Positions 31,857 to 44,165 of a stretch of 64,000 bases of DNA are shown piece after piece; positions within the stretch are counted from its first letter, which is position 1, and each line of letters begins with the position of its first letter. Under the pieces are notes generated by a model. That model was not told the origin of the DNA. It was given only the letters and a program-made list of their open reading frames with translations, and searched no databases. The position numbers were made by a program, and so were the translations under genes. Origin of the DNA: Thalassia testudinum (lineage: Eukaryota; Streptophyta; Magnoliopsida; Alismatales; Hydrocharitaceae); assembly GCA_037157565.1 (NCBI GenBank), contig JAZHRO010000073.1, forward strand, positions 16,808,501 to 16,872,500, written 5' to 3'.

Positions 31857-33274
31857 TGACGTGCGAAAGGCGTGTTTGTTTAACAGGATCGTTATAGTGA
31901 GTCCGAGTGTCGTGCTTGCAGCGTCGGTTTTAAAAGAAGAAACGGACGTGAGTCCGAGTGTCAATCACAGGGAGGCGTAAAAACCTGATTTTCTTTGTCA
32001 CTTTATGTCATGGAGATAACGAGCTTTTGTTTGCAAGAAGACGTGGTAGAAAAACGAGTGAGAGAGAGAAAAAGAGAGAGAGTGCGAGAGAGAGAGAGAG
32101 AGTAGGGTTAGAGTCTTTTAAATCATAGCCATTGCTCAAAGTAACGTCAACACTATATTAAACATGCAATTCAAGTTTTGCAAATACAATAGTAGCTAAA
32201 TGCTTGAATAAAAGGAAGTAAAGCTAGATTAAAGGGAAAGAAAGAGAGAGAGAGGGAAGTCGGCGAGGCTACCACGGCAGTGGAGAGAGGCTATGTCGGC
32301 AGCTCATCGACTCCGTTGACTACAAGAAGGGCTAAAGGGGGCTAGAAGGGTGTTACAACACTTGCAAGATGAATTGAATGCCTTCCATGGGTGGTTGGAA
32401 GGGGTTTAAATAGGGAGAAGGTCTTTCCAAATGAAGAAGGGGTTTTAGCGACGTTCGGGACGTCGCTAAAACCCTTCCCAAAACGTTGGTGAAGCACCCT
32501 GCCCAGCGGTCGCTCACGCACGTTGTTCCTCCCTTCACACACGATCTGTGTGTGCGCGTTGTAGGCCGTCCAATCGAAGATCGGATGGCTGAGATCTTCT
32601 TGAAGGGCGCGCTTGGATAGCGCCTCGAGCGCGCGTGAGTGAGAGCGTCGTCGACCGGCGTAGGCGCGCACGTGGATGATCGACGCCTGAGGACGCACTG
32701 CGTAGCGCTTCGAGACCGCTCGATGGCGATCGGGCAGTCAAATTTGAGCGCGTGGGCGAAATCAGCGGATGGCTGCGGCGGGCAATTCGAACCCATGCCT
32801 CCTTCGTGCGAGGCGGGGGCGTGACCGTTGCGTTGCAGGCACGGATGGTCACGCCTCTTCACTAATCGTCAGTCGTTCGATGGAGATTGGACAGTTGTGG
32901 TTAGATCTTGTGTGATGGGGTGACGTCGGCGTGCGGGCGGGCGCTCCTGATGCTACAACGTGGCCACCTCGAGGCCGTTGATCGTCAGATCAACGGTCAG
33001 AACTTCTTGGGTCATTTATGGGAGCTCCGGATGTTGGATTTGGCCGATTTCAAGTCTGTTGGACTCCGTTCGTCGCTCTGAATCAACCGTGTGGTCCGAT
33101 CACTCATCTGAGGCCTATTTTGACATGCACTTGTATACATGGCCACTAATAATGCACTATAAGTAATCTTGACGTGCGATGCATGCAATGCTCCCATTCC
33201 TGTGTCTTCTGTGCATTTTACCCTTAAGATGACCCCTTTTTGCAGAATTAACATTGTAAAATGTAGTGTTATCA
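31857..33274 (-). repeat. ATH-B2 3' LTR
   Basis: 1,418 bp. On the minus strand it reads TGATAACACTACATTTTACA...ACGTCA. It contains TATTTAAA (complement of 32405-32412), a GA microsatellite near 32060-32102 and AAAGAGAGAGAG near 32240. Related to 52981-54546 of ATH-B1. Confidence 0.93.
32405..32412 (-). promoter_or_regulatory. TATA-like box of the ATH-B2 3' LTR
   Basis: TATTTAAA on the minus strand, followed by CCCCTTCCAACCACCC. The matching site in the 5' LTR is 41997-42004, and ATH-B1 has TATATAAA at 54009-54016 in the same context. Confidence 0.6.
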
Positions 33275-33311
33275 TAACCCCATGCTTACACCTTACTAGT
33301 CCCTAGCAAGG
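33275..33311 (-). other. ATH-B2 hairpin and terminal polypurine tract
   Basis: On the minus strand, arms CCTTGCTAG and CTAGTAAGG flank GGA (33291-33311). The purine-rich AAGGTGTAAGCATGGGGTTA (33275-33294) then ends at the LTR. The outer stem pairs are C-G where NAE elements have T-A. Confidence 0.85.
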
Positions 33312-34190
33312 TTTATTCTAGCCATTATTTCCAGTCAAAATTTAAGAAGTAATTACTTGGACATTTCGTCACTTGTCAATAGAAGGAAATATACTAAAAT
33401 CCTGATCTATGGAGACTAAACAGCGCCCGGGTGTCTATCAAAATATGAATCGCCTAAATCCTTGCTTTAAGGCATGTATATATATATATTTCATCTTTTC
33501 TATTTTTCATATTTTTGGAGTTAAGAGTGTGTTGGTAACTTTTTACGGCTACCCAACCCACCCAAAACTCGGAAGAAACTCTAAGTGCTAAGCATCCTGG
33601 TGTGAAGATCGTGATAGACTCACTCAACGGTAATTTAGACAAACTTCGGGTTTCTACACCCCTAGGTGACCGGAAAGGGAGTGTTTTGCCTGAAGGTATA
33701 TTTATTCGATCGGTAGCTTTCTCCCTACGTTGTTTTACTTGGGGTCAACACCAGAATTTTTCCAGTGTATATCTCCCCGGCTTGCTCTACTTCCCTCCTT
33801 CCTTAAGTGTTTTGGTTCTTTTTGTGCATTTACTAAGCTGGGTTCTAGACAACCGACCAATGGGCTGTTACCCACAATCACTTGCCAGCCATACTCGTGC
33901 AGTGAAGTGTGGTTTATTTTGTTCTCTTTTTTCCTTCTTCTCTTTTTTTTTATTTGGTAGGTGGCTTCCTTGATCTCAAATTTACCTAGAGGCAACAAAG
34001 AGAAGGTGGTCCCGTGGCTGGGCGCTGGACAACCTACCAATGGGCTGTTACCCATGACAACTTGCCGGCCATACCACCCTAAAAAGTTCATTAGCTACCT
34101 AATTTTTGTCAGAATCTCCGTGGAGTGAGTCTGTGCAAAAAATGTGTGCAGATGTTTAGACTAAAAGTCCTTCTGAGTTAGAGGGTGTGT

Positions 34191-34211
34191 TGATAAGTTG
34201 TATACTTATCA
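34191..34211 (-). other. ATH-B2 3' UTR palindrome
   Basis: Arms TGATAAGT and ACTTATCA with a 5-nt spacer. The arms are identical in ATH-B1 (52008-52028) and ATH-F (48330-48350); the spacer differs in each. Confidence 0.8.
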
Positions 34212-34460
34212 CCTTATTTAGTTGGTGGATTAGAATAGATTAAGGTTGCAAGGATTTGAAGCTAAATCCATATCTTAATGAACATTAGGGCTGATTAAGC
34301 CTGAAGGTCTGAAAAGTCTAAGTGTTTAGGTTCTTTCCGTATTATTTTCCACTATTAACAAATTTCTAATGCTTAAGTTTTTCTTCCTAAATTTAATTTT
34401 TATTTTATTTTATTTTATTCTATTCAGACTAATTAAATGAATTCAAAATCATGCAATTTA

Positions 34461-34495
34461 CCACCCCCCATGCTTAAGTTGGACAATGTCCTCAT
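34461..34495 (-). other. ATH-B2 internal polypurine block
   Basis: On the minus strand, ATGAGGACATTGTCC is followed by CTTAAGCATGGGGGGTGG, just downstream of the integrase frame and about 1.2 kb before the terminal polypurine tract. Confidence 0.8.
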
Positions 34496-34693
34496 TGACA
34501 AGTACATGAATGCAACAGGGGTCAAAAAGATATTACCTAAGTGAAGTACAATACCAAATCAGTCTGAATCTTCTGGGTTGCCTCCCAGGAAGCGCTGAGT
34601 TTAACACCTCTAGCTGGGCAATGCATCATGTCATCCCTCAATGAGGGTGACAACCTCCTTCAGGGGAACCTAAGTGAGGAAGTGCTTCAATCT

Positions 34694-35056
34694 CTAGCCA
34701 TTGACTGTGAAAGTGTGCCCAGTGTTCGAATCAGCGATTTCAACTGCCCCATTGGAGGAGGGCTTAACCACCCTAAATGGTCCTATCCACTTGGACCTGA
34801 GCTTCCCTGGAAAGAGTTTTAGATGAGCATCAAAAAGCCAAACTTGCTGATTAGGCTCGAAGGTTTTTCTATGGATGAGTCGGTCGTGAACGACTTTCAT
34901 TTTCTCCTTGTATAGCCGACTATTCTCAAAAGTGTCCCGACGAATTTCCTCGAGCTTGGAGAGTTGGAGCGTCCTCTGCGCACTTGCTAACTGGGGATCC
35001 ATGTTACACTGCTTGACGGCCCAGTAAGCCCAGTGTTCCAATTCGACAGGAAGGTG
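34694..35056 (-). pseudogene. pol: ATH-B2 integrase C-terminal part
   Basis: The frame carries the C-terminal integrase region: QCNMDPQLASAQRTLQLSKL, then a GPF-type module (KWIGPFRVVKPSSNGAVEI). A TGA at about 35057, where ATH-B1 has TGC (Cys), separates it from the core in the same frame. It ends near 34694 by losing homology rather than at a recognised family stop. Confidence 0.85.
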
Positions 35057-35584
35057 TCAAGCTTTGCTAAAGACCAAGCGATAAGGCGACATGACAATCG
35101 GAGTCTTGAAAGCAGTCCGGTATGCCCACAGGGCATCATCCAGTCGTGCGGACCAATCCTTCATGTCAGGTCTCACAGTCTTCTGCAGAATATTCTTGAT
35201 CTGGCTATTTGAGACCTCGGTCTGCCGATTTGTTTGCGGATGATACGGGGTAACAATGCGGTGGTTAACCCCATATTTTCTGAGTAAGGCACGGAAATGG
35301 GTGTGGATAAAATGACTTCCACCATCACTGATCATGGCCTTTAGTATTCCAAATCGGGAAAAGATGTTCTGCTTAACAAAGTCCATGACAGCCTTATGAT
35401 CGCATCTACAGGTGGCGACGACTTCAATCCATTTGGAGACATTGTCTACAGAGACTAAGATGTACTCAAAGTTGTTGGATGGTGGGAAGGGGCCCATAAA
35501 ATCAATACCCCAAACGTCGAAGATCTCGACAATCAAAATAGGCTGGAGGGGCATCATATCTTTTCTGGTCATGGTCTCCATAGT
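35057..35584 (-). pseudogene. pol: ATH-B2 integrase catalytic core
   Basis: One open frame of about 174 codons contains D in [12 protein letters not shown] in ISDGGSHF and E in RQTEVSN, so the catalytic triad is kept. It follows a TAG at 35585-35587 placed in the zinc finger (CSCC then stop). The same TAG is in ATH-B1. Pol frame unchanged on both sides. Confidence 0.92.
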
Positions 35585-36838
35585 CTAGCAGCAAGAGCAA
35601 GTCTTAGCGAAATTGTGTTCATCCTTAAATAAGGAAGGCCAGTAAAATTCGGACTGCAGAACCTTTGCAGCCGTTTTCTTTCCTGAGAAGTGGCCACCAC
35701 AAGCTTGGTCGTGACAAAAAGATAGCACACTCTGAGCTTTGTCCTCAGGGATACACCTCCTGATGATCTGGTTGGCACAGAGGCGAAACAACATGGGATC
35801 ATTCCAAAAATAATGCTTGGCCTCGGCCAAGAATTTGTCCTGTTGCTGTTTGGACCAGCTGTGCAGGGTCTGTCCTACAACCAGGTAGTTGACATAGTCA
35901 GCATACCAAGGTAGTTTCCTGTCTTGCATAGCCAGAATGTGCTCATCGGGAAAGATGTCGGATAAAGGTAGGGAGGGCCCAATGTGGTCTGGGTGGAGTC
36001 TGGATAGGTGGTCAGCCACCACATTCTTTGATCCGGCTTTGTCGTGGATTTCTAGGTCAAATTCCTGCAAGAGCATGATCCATTTGATGAGCCTGGGCTT
36101 CGCATCCTTTTTGGCCAATAGGTAACGGATGGTTGAATGATTCGTGTAGATGGTCACGTGGGATCCCAGAAGGTAAGATCGGAACTTTTCAAGTCCAAAA
36201 ACTACAACGAGCAGTTCTTTCTCTGTGACTGTGTAATTTCGTTGAGTCTCATCCAACGTCTTGCTCACATAGTAGATCACCATGGGTTTCTTGTCTTGTC
36301 TTTGTCCTAGAATGGCGCCTATGGCAAAATCTGATGCATCACACATGATCTCAAAGTCTTGGGACCAATCTAGGGGCTGAAGTACAGGTGCTGTGGAGAT
36401 TAAGTCCTGGAGGGTGTGGTAAGCCTGGATGCAATCAGAGGTCATGTGGAATAGGACGTCATTGACCAAAAGGTCGGTTAAGGGTTTGGAAAGCTTGGAG
36501 AAGTCTTTGATGAACCTTTGATAGAAGCCAACATGTTCAAGGAACGAACCGATCTGCCGGACCGAGCTAGGTAGAGGAAGTTTGGAAATCAAATCAACGT
36601 TAGCCCGATCCACCTCAATGCCCCTATGTGATACGATGTGACCAAGGATGATTCCTTCTTGAACCATGAAATGGCTCTTTTCCCAACTTAACACCAAATT
36701 AACCTCGATACATCGTTTTAGGATTTTTTCCAAGTTGCTCAAATAGTGGTCGAATGAATTCCCAAATGCAGAGAAATCATCCATAAAGACCTCCAAGTAT
36801 TCACCCACCATTTCTGAAAAAATGGCTAGCATGCAACG
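35585..36838 (-). pseudogene. pol: ATH-B2 RT end, RNase H and integrase zinc finger
   Basis: 415 codons open. FMDD is at 36776-36787 and RNase H follows with [32 protein letters not shown] and [14 protein letters not shown]. The zinc finger [20 protein letters not shown] lies near the end. The stop just before it (36836-36838) replaces a glutamine codon between CNAPATF and RCMLAIF. Catalytic residues of RT and RNase H look intact. Confidence 0.93.
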
Positions 36839-37675
36839 CTAAAAGGTAGCTGGTGCGTTGCATAACCTGAACGGCATACGACAGAATGCAAACGTGCCGT
36901 ACAGGCAAGTGAATGTGGTCTTCTCTTGATCTTCAAGAGCAATTGTGACTTGGTTATATCCTAAATATCCATCCAAGAAGCAAAAATACTTTTGCCCTGC
37001 CAATCTTTCAAGAATCTGGTCAATGAATGGCAGGGGGAAATGATCTTTCTTGGTTGCTTCATTGAGTTTCCTATATTCAATACATACTCGCCATGCAGTG
37101 GTGGTGCGGGTGGGGATGGATTCGCCACGTTCATTGGTGACAACGGTGAGCCCGGCTTTCTTCGGAACCACTTGAGTGGGGCTCACCCATGGGCTATCAG
37201 AGATGGGATAGATGATGTCGGCGTCAAGCCACTTGATAATTTCCTTCTTAACGACCTCCCGCATATTTGGGTTTAACTGTCTCTGCATCTGACGGGAGGA
37301 TCGTGCCCCATCTTCTAGGTAGATTTTGTGGGTACAATAGGTGGAGCTAATTCCTCTTAGATCTGAAATAGTCCAGCCAATGGAAGCCCTATGTTCTGAT
37401 AGGGTTGCTATCAATCTAAGTTCTTGATCCCTAGTTAGGTTGGCATTGATAATTACAGGGAAGTTCTGGTCAAGTCCCAGGAAGACATACTTGAGATTCT
37501 CGGGTAGCGGCTTTAATTCAAGTGTGGGTGGAACAATATTTGATGGAAAGGGGAAAGGTGGGAGTTGATCAACATCAATTTCCTCGAATGGTGTTGGTTG
37601 ATGGTAATCATCCTTACAGAGGTCCGTGGGCATAGATGGTGATGGGTCAGAATAGTTGTTACAGGATTGGTAGTC
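36839..37675 (-). pseudogene. pol: ATH-B2 protease-RT linker and RT N-terminal half
   Basis: RT fingers are clear: RQLNPNMREVVKKEIIKWLD, SDSPWVSPTQVVPKKAGLTV and DGYLGYNQVTIA. The frame is the same as in protease and RNase H. Closely similar to ATH-B1 3066-3815. Confidence 0.92.
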
Positions 37676-38400
37676 CTAGACAGAACTAATGGTGAGGCAT
37701 TCCTTGACCAAAGGTTCCACGAGATCGTGTTCCTCGATACAGTCGCAATCAAAAGACTTGGTCGCCCGGAAGATATCCAACTGCATTTTCTTGTCTTCGA
37801 AGGCAATTTCCATGCATCCCGTGTCACAATCGATGTTTGCCTTAGCCGTGGCTAAGAAGGGTCTGCCTAGGATGATGGGTATGTTCTGTAGATGTTCAGG
37901 GACTTCCATGTCGAGCACTAAAAAGTCGATCGGAAAATAGAAGTCCTTAACCCGCACAATTACGTCCTCGACAACCCCCTTTGGGGTTTTCACAAATCTA
38001 TCAGCCAATTGAATGGTAATAGGTGTGGGTGTCAACTCTCCGAATCCAAATTGGTGGTACAGGGTTGTTGGAATCAGATTGATGGAAGCACCTAGGTCCA
38101 GGAGCACTCTATCAAATGTCATGTCCCTGATATTACAGGATATCAGGGGTGCTCCTGGGTCAGTTCGCTTGAGTGGAAGGTTGCTTGATATCACAAAACT
38201 AGCTTGCTCTGAAAGTACAACCTTCCTAAGTGCTTGAGGTCTTGGCCTACGTTTGGGTGTACAGGCATCCTTTAGGAACTTGGCGTAAGCCGGAATGTGC
38301 TTGACGACTTCGAGGAGTGGAATATTAATATGAACCTACTTAAAGATTTTCAAAAGCTCCTCAGTTTCCACAACACTTTTCTTCTTCTTGATTGTCTTCA
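37676..38400 (-). pseudogene. pol: ATH-B2 aspartic protease
   Basis: The active site DLGASINLIP is intact near 38087-38116, unlike the DLSAS of ATH-B1. FVKTPKGVVEDVIVRVKDFY and PIILGRPFLATAKANID follow. It ends at TAG 37676-37678. Upstream sequence to about 38400 carries the gag-protease junction, including a stop near 38340. Confidence 0.9.
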
Positions 38401-40243
38401 AGGCCTCGGGATATGGTGTCTAAATGTGGATAGGATCTATTTCTGGGTCCTTGGGCTTTTCCAATGCCTCTTCTGAGTCGGGTGTTTTAGAAGGTGAAGT
38501 CTTGGGAAGAGTCGGCCATTTGGGATCCTGGGTTTTGGTGCCACTTCTCAAGGTTACCGCATTTGCAGAGGCATTGGGACCATGGGTTGATCCTTGAGAA
38601 GACGAGGACGAAGAAGCACCAAACCCAGGGGGTGTTTGTGGGGCTGGCTGGACCATGTGAACCTGTCGGGGATTGCCTTAGAACCCTTGCGAATTAGGGC
38701 CTCTGTTGATCATGTTTTGCGGGTTCGGTTGTGGTTGGGAAGGCAGGGATCTTATTGTTTACAGTCCAATAGCAGGCTTAATTGTCCATTTACTAAAGCC
38801 ATTTCCTCCTGATGTTTTTGGTTCATTTCAGCCATCATCTTTATCAGGGTGTCCATTTGGTTTTGTGGGGGAGGGGCCGCCCTATTCGAATTATATGGGG
38901 GTCTAACTGGTGGTCCTTGCTGATAGGGGGCAAGCTTGGCTGTTGGTTTGGCCTAGGCTGGTTCTGGAATTGATGCAGTTTCTGGGTTGTCCAAGCAAAC
39001 TTTGGGTGATTACGCCAGCCGGTGTTGTAAGTGTTGGAGAAGGGGTCAGGTTTGGAATAGCCTTGGATAGCCTATACGTCTTCAAGGATAGCAGATGTCA
39101 AGGGGGAGGGAAGAGAGTAATCAAGGGTTGAGGGAGCAAAGGTCCCTCCCTGGAACGTGCTCAGGGGTTGTTCCAGGTTCATTTGGCTTAAGGGTTGGAC
39201 CAGGTCAACATTGTGAGCTCCCTTTGCTAGGGAGAAGGTCTGTAACGGGTTCCTGGTCTGGTTCAGTAGCTCATCTATCTTTTTTTCCACTAATTCCACA
39301 CGATCCAATTTCCTAGCAATGATATCCATGTCAACCTTTCTAGAATTTGCTTGTACCTCATAAATCCCACCACGGGGTTGACTAGATCGGCTAAACTGGA
39401 TCATGGAGGCATTGTTGAGCGAATTTTCGCTCATAGACTCAAAGAGCTCAAATGCGCTCTCCTCGTCTTTCTTTAGGAAGTTCCCCCTGCATGAGGCATC
39501 GACGAAGTTTCGTAGGTTGCTATCTAGACCGTGGTAGAAGATCTGGGCCAATTGCCACCTTGGTACTTCGTGGTGTGGGCATTTCCTCAATAGTTCATTA
39601 AATCTTTCCCACGCCTCATGGAATTGTTCCCTGTCCTGGAGTGTAAAGGTAGTAATGGCTCTTCTGAGGGCATTGGTTTTTCCTATGGGGAAGAATTTCT
39701 TTAAGAATGCATGCCTCAGTTCTTCCCAGGTGGTGATGGGTCTACCTAGGGTTCTAATCTAGTGAGATGCTTTGTCTCTTAGCGAGAAGGGGAACATCTT
39801 AATCAAAACAATGTCAAGGCTAATGTTCCTAGGTTTCACAGTTCGGGCTATCCGGTCAAGATCCTCTAGGTGCTGGAAGGGATCTTCATTTGAGCTTCCA
39901 TGGAAGTGTCTCTGAATCAGACTCAGGACATTTGGTTCTAGTTCAAAATCATCTCCCTCTTCGAGGATCCTAAGGTGCAGCTCGACTCGAATAGCGGAAG
40001 GATTGTAGAAGTCGTGGAGGGGTCTAGGTTGGTCCTGGAATGGTGGTGGATCAAGTGGTGGTTGCCTTGTGGGCCTTAGAAAGGTGGTGTTGGTTGCCCC
40101 TGTGGGTTCTGCAACCGGTGTATGGCTTGCATGATGGTAAGGATTTGTTGCTGTTGAAGCCGGTGGTTTGCGTTAATCTGGGCCTGGATGATAGCCATTG
40201 TGTCTGGTGGGGGTTATTCCTCAACCTCATCTACTCTAGGTTC
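38401..40243 (-). pseudogene. gag: ATH-B2 gag relic
   Basis: The capsid segment MRKCPHHEVPRWQLAQIFYH runs from 39590. A QPGG-type tail and the C-terminal piece (38656-38420) follow. The sequence matching the ATH-B1 start codon reads ATA ACT instead of ATG GCC, and TAA follows soon after, so the start is lost. Several frameshifts lie between 39070 and 38660. Same domain order as ATH-B1. Confidence 0.85.
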
Positions 40244-41437
40244 AGTTATGTCTCTAGCAGAATCAGGTCACCTGGATTCCCATCCCAAAACAAACAACTC
40301 AGGATGAAGTGATCGTCTCCCGTGCATACACTAGAGAAGAACAGGAGGGGATGCGGAGAGCAACAGATGCGAGAAGTGTGTGTGTACAACCAAGCAAACA
40401 AGCCTAGTCCTTATGGTATATTCCTTATAGGACCTAGAAATCTCCAAAGGAGCGATCAAGTCCATAAGCACTGGACTTCCCTTCCCAAAGTTAATCTGGC
40501 CAGGTTGATTACAAGGGGATTGTAGGGAAGGTTCTTCCTTTAGCTTGTGCCGCCGGTTCCATAGACCCCACAACCGCGGTCATTTGACACTTCCCCGCAG
40601 CCTAGTCACCAGATTCTACTAAGGGAATGAAAGCCAACTGCCCAGCGAACAAAACCACACCTCTTTAGACTTAACCCAGTCCAGCCTAGGGCATGTCCAC
40701 TCTATTTTAAAAGGGGCTAGGACAGTGCTTGTGCTTGGGTTATGTGATGAGGCGTTGATTGGGGTAGTGCCTCTTAGTTTTCCAATTCCAGTGTGTGTGC
40801 TCCTATCAAAACATGGTTTTCAAGCAAGGATTTTTAAGATGTGGTATCTTTTAATGTTTGTCCTTACTTTTGTGTCTTTTAGGGTTGACGTGTTTTAATA
40901 TTTTTAGACAAGTTTCAAGTGGGCATGCCAAGTTTTGCGCACAATTGGTGAGAGTAGATTTCCTTTGATGTGAAGAGGCTCTAAAACCCTAGAGTGCTCA
41001 TCCTAGTGTTTATGCAACTGCTATCAGATGAGTTGATTTTAGGGTTGAGTGGTGCGGCCCATGTCAATTCACGGTGGCTTCGTAAACACCACTCAAAAAG
41101 AAAGAAGAACACTCCAAAAAGGTTAGGACATTAAGACTATTAGAGTGTATTTTTTTTTGTTGGGTGATGTGTTGAGGATGTGGGTCAGGCAATCATGCAC
41201 CACACTAATTTTTTTCGATTTTACAATTTTTTTAAAAATCTTTTTAGGCAAGCAAACAACCACGGGTGAAGAAATACTCACAATCGGCCCTTGTTGTGCT
41301 TACTCCATCTCTACCATCACGAGTTGCACTGCTTCGCCGTCCAAGCATTGAATTCCTACAACCATCAAGTAGGAGTAAAGGCGTTAGATGATGTGAGCAT
41401 GGATGTAAAATGGAGGTGACAAAACAAATCCATTGCC
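40244..41437 (-). other. ATH-B2 leader (non-coding)
   Basis: 1.2 kb between primer site and gag. The part at 40400-40636 matches ATH-B1 1-240. The remainder (40640-41437) shows nothing protein-like and represents what is missing from ATH-B1 to the left of the window. Confidence 0.7.
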
Positions 41438-41455
41438 TCCCTGGCAACGACGCCA
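41438..41455 (-). other. ATH-B2 primer binding site (tRNA-Asp-like)
   Basis: On the minus strand, TGGCGTCGTTGCCAGGGA lies just inside the 5' LTR. It differs at two positions from the complement of the plant tRNA-Asp 3' end. Confidence 0.85.
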
Positions 41456-41460
41456 AAAAC

Positions 41461-42849
41461 TGACGTGCGAAAGACGTGTTTGTTTAAAACGATCGTTATA
41501 GTTCGTGCTCGCAGCGTCGGTTTTAAAAGAAGAAACGGACGTGAGTCCGAGTGTCCATCACAGGGAGGCGTAAAAACCTGATTTTCTTTGTCACTTTATG
41601 TCACAGAGATAACGAGTTTTTGCTTGCAAGAAGACGTGGTAGAAAAATGAGTGAGAGAGATAAAAAGAGAGAGAACGAGAGAGAGAGAGAGTAGGGTTAG
41701 AGTCTTTTAAATCATAGCCATTGCTCAAAGTAACATCAACACTATATTAAACATGCAATTCAAGTTTTACAAATACAATAGTAGCTAAATGCTTGAATAA
41801 AAAGGAAGTAAAGCTAGATTAAAGGGAAAGAAAGAGAGAGAGAGAGGGGAGATGGAGAGGCGGCCACAGCGGTGGAGAAAGGCTCTGTCAGCGGCTCGTC
41901 GACTCCGTTGACTATAAGAGAAGCTAAAGGGGGTTAGGAGGGTGTTACAACACTTGCAAGATGAATTGAATGCCTTCCATGGGTGGTTGGAAGGGGTTTA
42001 AATAGGGAGAAGGTCTTTCCAAATGAAGAAGGACATCACTAAAACCCTTCCCAAAACGTCGGTGAAGCACCTTGCCTAACGGTGGCTCGCGCGCGCTGTT
42101 CCTCTTCACGCACAATCCGTGTGCATGCGTTGTAGGCCATCCAATCGAAGATCAGACAGATGACATCTTCACGAAGGGTGCACTTGGATTGCTCCTCGAG
42201 CGCGTGTGAGCGCGAGCGTCGTTGACCAGCGTAGGCATGCGCGTGGATGATGGACGCCTAAGGACACGTCGCGTAGCGCTATCGAGATCGCTCGATGGTG
42301 ATTGGGCGATCGAATTTGAGTGCGCAGGCGAAATCAGCGGATTGCTGCGATGGGCGATTCGAACCTGTGCCTCCTTCGTGCGAGGCGAGGGCACGACCGT
42401 TGCGCTGCGGGCGCGGATGGTCGTGCCTCTTCACCAATCATCAGCCGTTCAATGGAGATCAGATGGCTGTGGTTAGATCTTGTGTGATGGGGTAAAGTCG
42501 TGCATGCGAGTGGGCACTCCTGATGCTGCCACATGGCCACCTCGTGGCCGTTGATCGCCAAATCAATGGTCAGAACTTCTTGGGTCATTTATGGGAGCTT
42601 TGGATGTCGGATTTGGCCAATTTCGAGTCCGTTGGACTTCGTTCGTCACTCTGAATCCATCCATGTGGTCCGATCACTCATCTGAGGCTTGTTTTGACAT
42701 GCACTTGTATACATGTTCATTAATAATGCACTATAAGTAATCTTGATGTACGATGCATGCAATGCTCCCATTCCTGTGTCTTCTGTGCATTTTACCCTTA
42801 AGATCAACTCCTTTTAGCAGAATTAACATTGTAAAATGTAGTGTTATCA
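41461..42849 (-). repeat. ATH-B2 5' LTR
   Basis: 1,389 bp, colinear with 31857-33274. Ends TGATAACACT at 42849 and ACGTCA at 41461 on the minus strand. TATA-like site at 41997-42004. Several small deletions relative to the 3' LTR explain the length difference. Confidence 0.93.
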
Positions 42850-44165
42850 GGGAGCAATTTCATGTTACCTGGGAGCGATTCCAAGACCTATTGCGGAGGT
42901 GCCCAAACCATGAGGTACCGAAATGGCAACTCTTGCAGATCTTCTACCACTAGTTGACTAAGCAACTCAGAAATCATGTCGACATTTCTTGCGGAGGCAA
43001 TTTTCTCAACAAAGACACAGATAGCGCGCACGATTTGTTTGAGGAAATGAGCGAGAATTCGATCAATTATGCCTCCATGGATACTTTTAACCTGTCCCAG
43101 CAACCTAGATCGAATGTTAATGAAGTCCACAACTCTTATTCATTCGATATGGAATTGATTTGTAATAAACTTGATAAGGTGGACTTGGTTGCTAAGAGAA
43201 TGGAGAAGTGGATGGTTGGAAACTCAATGAACAACTCTCAATCCACTCAATCCTAGAATTTGGGATTCCATTCATCGCGAGCTCCTTCTGAACGGAAGTT
43301 CATGAATCAACTTGATGCGGCTCAACCTGCGAGTCAGCATTATTCGGAACTCCACGGGTTCCAAACTGGGGCCTTTGATCCCAGTTTCTCTGATCCTTCC
43401 TTTTCTTTCTCTCCATCCTCACCTTATGAGGATGTATGTGCTGTACAAGAGAATGTTAGATCCAACCCTTATTCCAATGCTTATACTCCAGGTTAGAGAA
43501 ACCACCCTAACTTCTCCTGAAAAAACCTGGGGCAGCAGACCCAATTCTGACCTAGCAACCACGCTCCGCAATGACCAATGGGTCAGGGTCATACTCAGTT
43601 GCCCCTGAATCAGGTCAATTAGCTAGCTTGGAACGCCCGTCAACCCATAGGGCAGGCTGATTTGAATCGACAAATGGTAGAGATGCAAGGATCTATGCTC
43701 CAGCTCATGCAGCAAATGAAAACCTTGCTGGACAACTTGCAAACCAGGCTCATAGCTAATTCTCGTCAACTCGGATCTCTACCATCTCAGCCCGTACCCA
43801 ACCCACAAAATATCCTAAATCTGGGCAATCAAGCCCATGGGTACGGAAATCAGAGGGACCCACACACATGTGCTCAGGTGGTTGAGCAGGGTCCTTCCTC
43901 TTCTTCTTCTTCTTCTGCAAATCAACGATTCTTGGCTAATGAAGCCCCTTCAATCTTTCCTAACCCTCCCCAAGATTCAAACTCATATGCATCTACAAAT
44001 TCTGTTACCTTGAGGAGTGGTAAAAAAACTCTGGATCCACAACCACACTATTTTGATTTACCGAATCCTGAAAAACCTGAGGAGAGAAAGGAGAATTCTG
44101 GAGAAGAAATCAAGGCTTAGGAACCTGATTCCAAAGATCCGACTCATGTTCCTTTTCCTGAGGCC
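42850..44165 (+). pseudogene. gag: ATH-F gag 3' part
   Basis: It resumes with QFHVTWERFQDLLRRCPNHE in frame with 31856. A TAG near 42951, the ENSINYASMDTFNLSQQPRS block and an ICNKLDKVDLVAKRMEKWM segment follow. The Pro/Ser/Gln-rich tail has NPYSNAYTPG, where the family has YNPGWRNHPNF, then a TAG. The last part (43662-44120) is MVEMQGSMLQLMQQMKTLL-like. No zinc knuckle seen. Confidence 0.87.

Larger units (their letters stand above)
33312..34693 (-). other. ATH-B2 3' untranslated region
   Basis: Between the integrase end and the polypurine tract there is no protein-like frame. It contains the internal polypurine block (34461-34495), the palindrome with arms TGATAAGT/ACTTATCA (34191-34211) and two copies of a ~60-nt unit (34017-34076 and 33837-33895). 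Between and after the copies lie poly(A/G)-rich runs on the minus strand. No env-like reading frame is visible. Confidence 0.8.
31857..42849 (-). mobile_element. ATH-B2: complete Athila-type element of the ATH-B family, inverted inside ATH-F gag
   Basis: 10,993 bp on the minus strand, with LTRs of 1,418 bp (3', left) and 1,389 bp (5', right). The primer site is at 41438-41455, then leader, gag, protease, RT, RNase H, integrase and a 1.4-kb 3' untranslated region. Coding parts are closely similar to ATH-B1 and colinear with it, while the LTRs are recognisably related but more diverged. The pol frame is continuous from 38194 to 34694 apart from four stops. TSD GGGAG. Confidence 0.95.

Noticed and set aside
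42152..42588. Frames on the minus and plus strands in the ATH-B2 5' LTR (also 32342-32862)
   Set aside because: They lie in LTRs, with different lengths and frames in the two LTRs of the same element.
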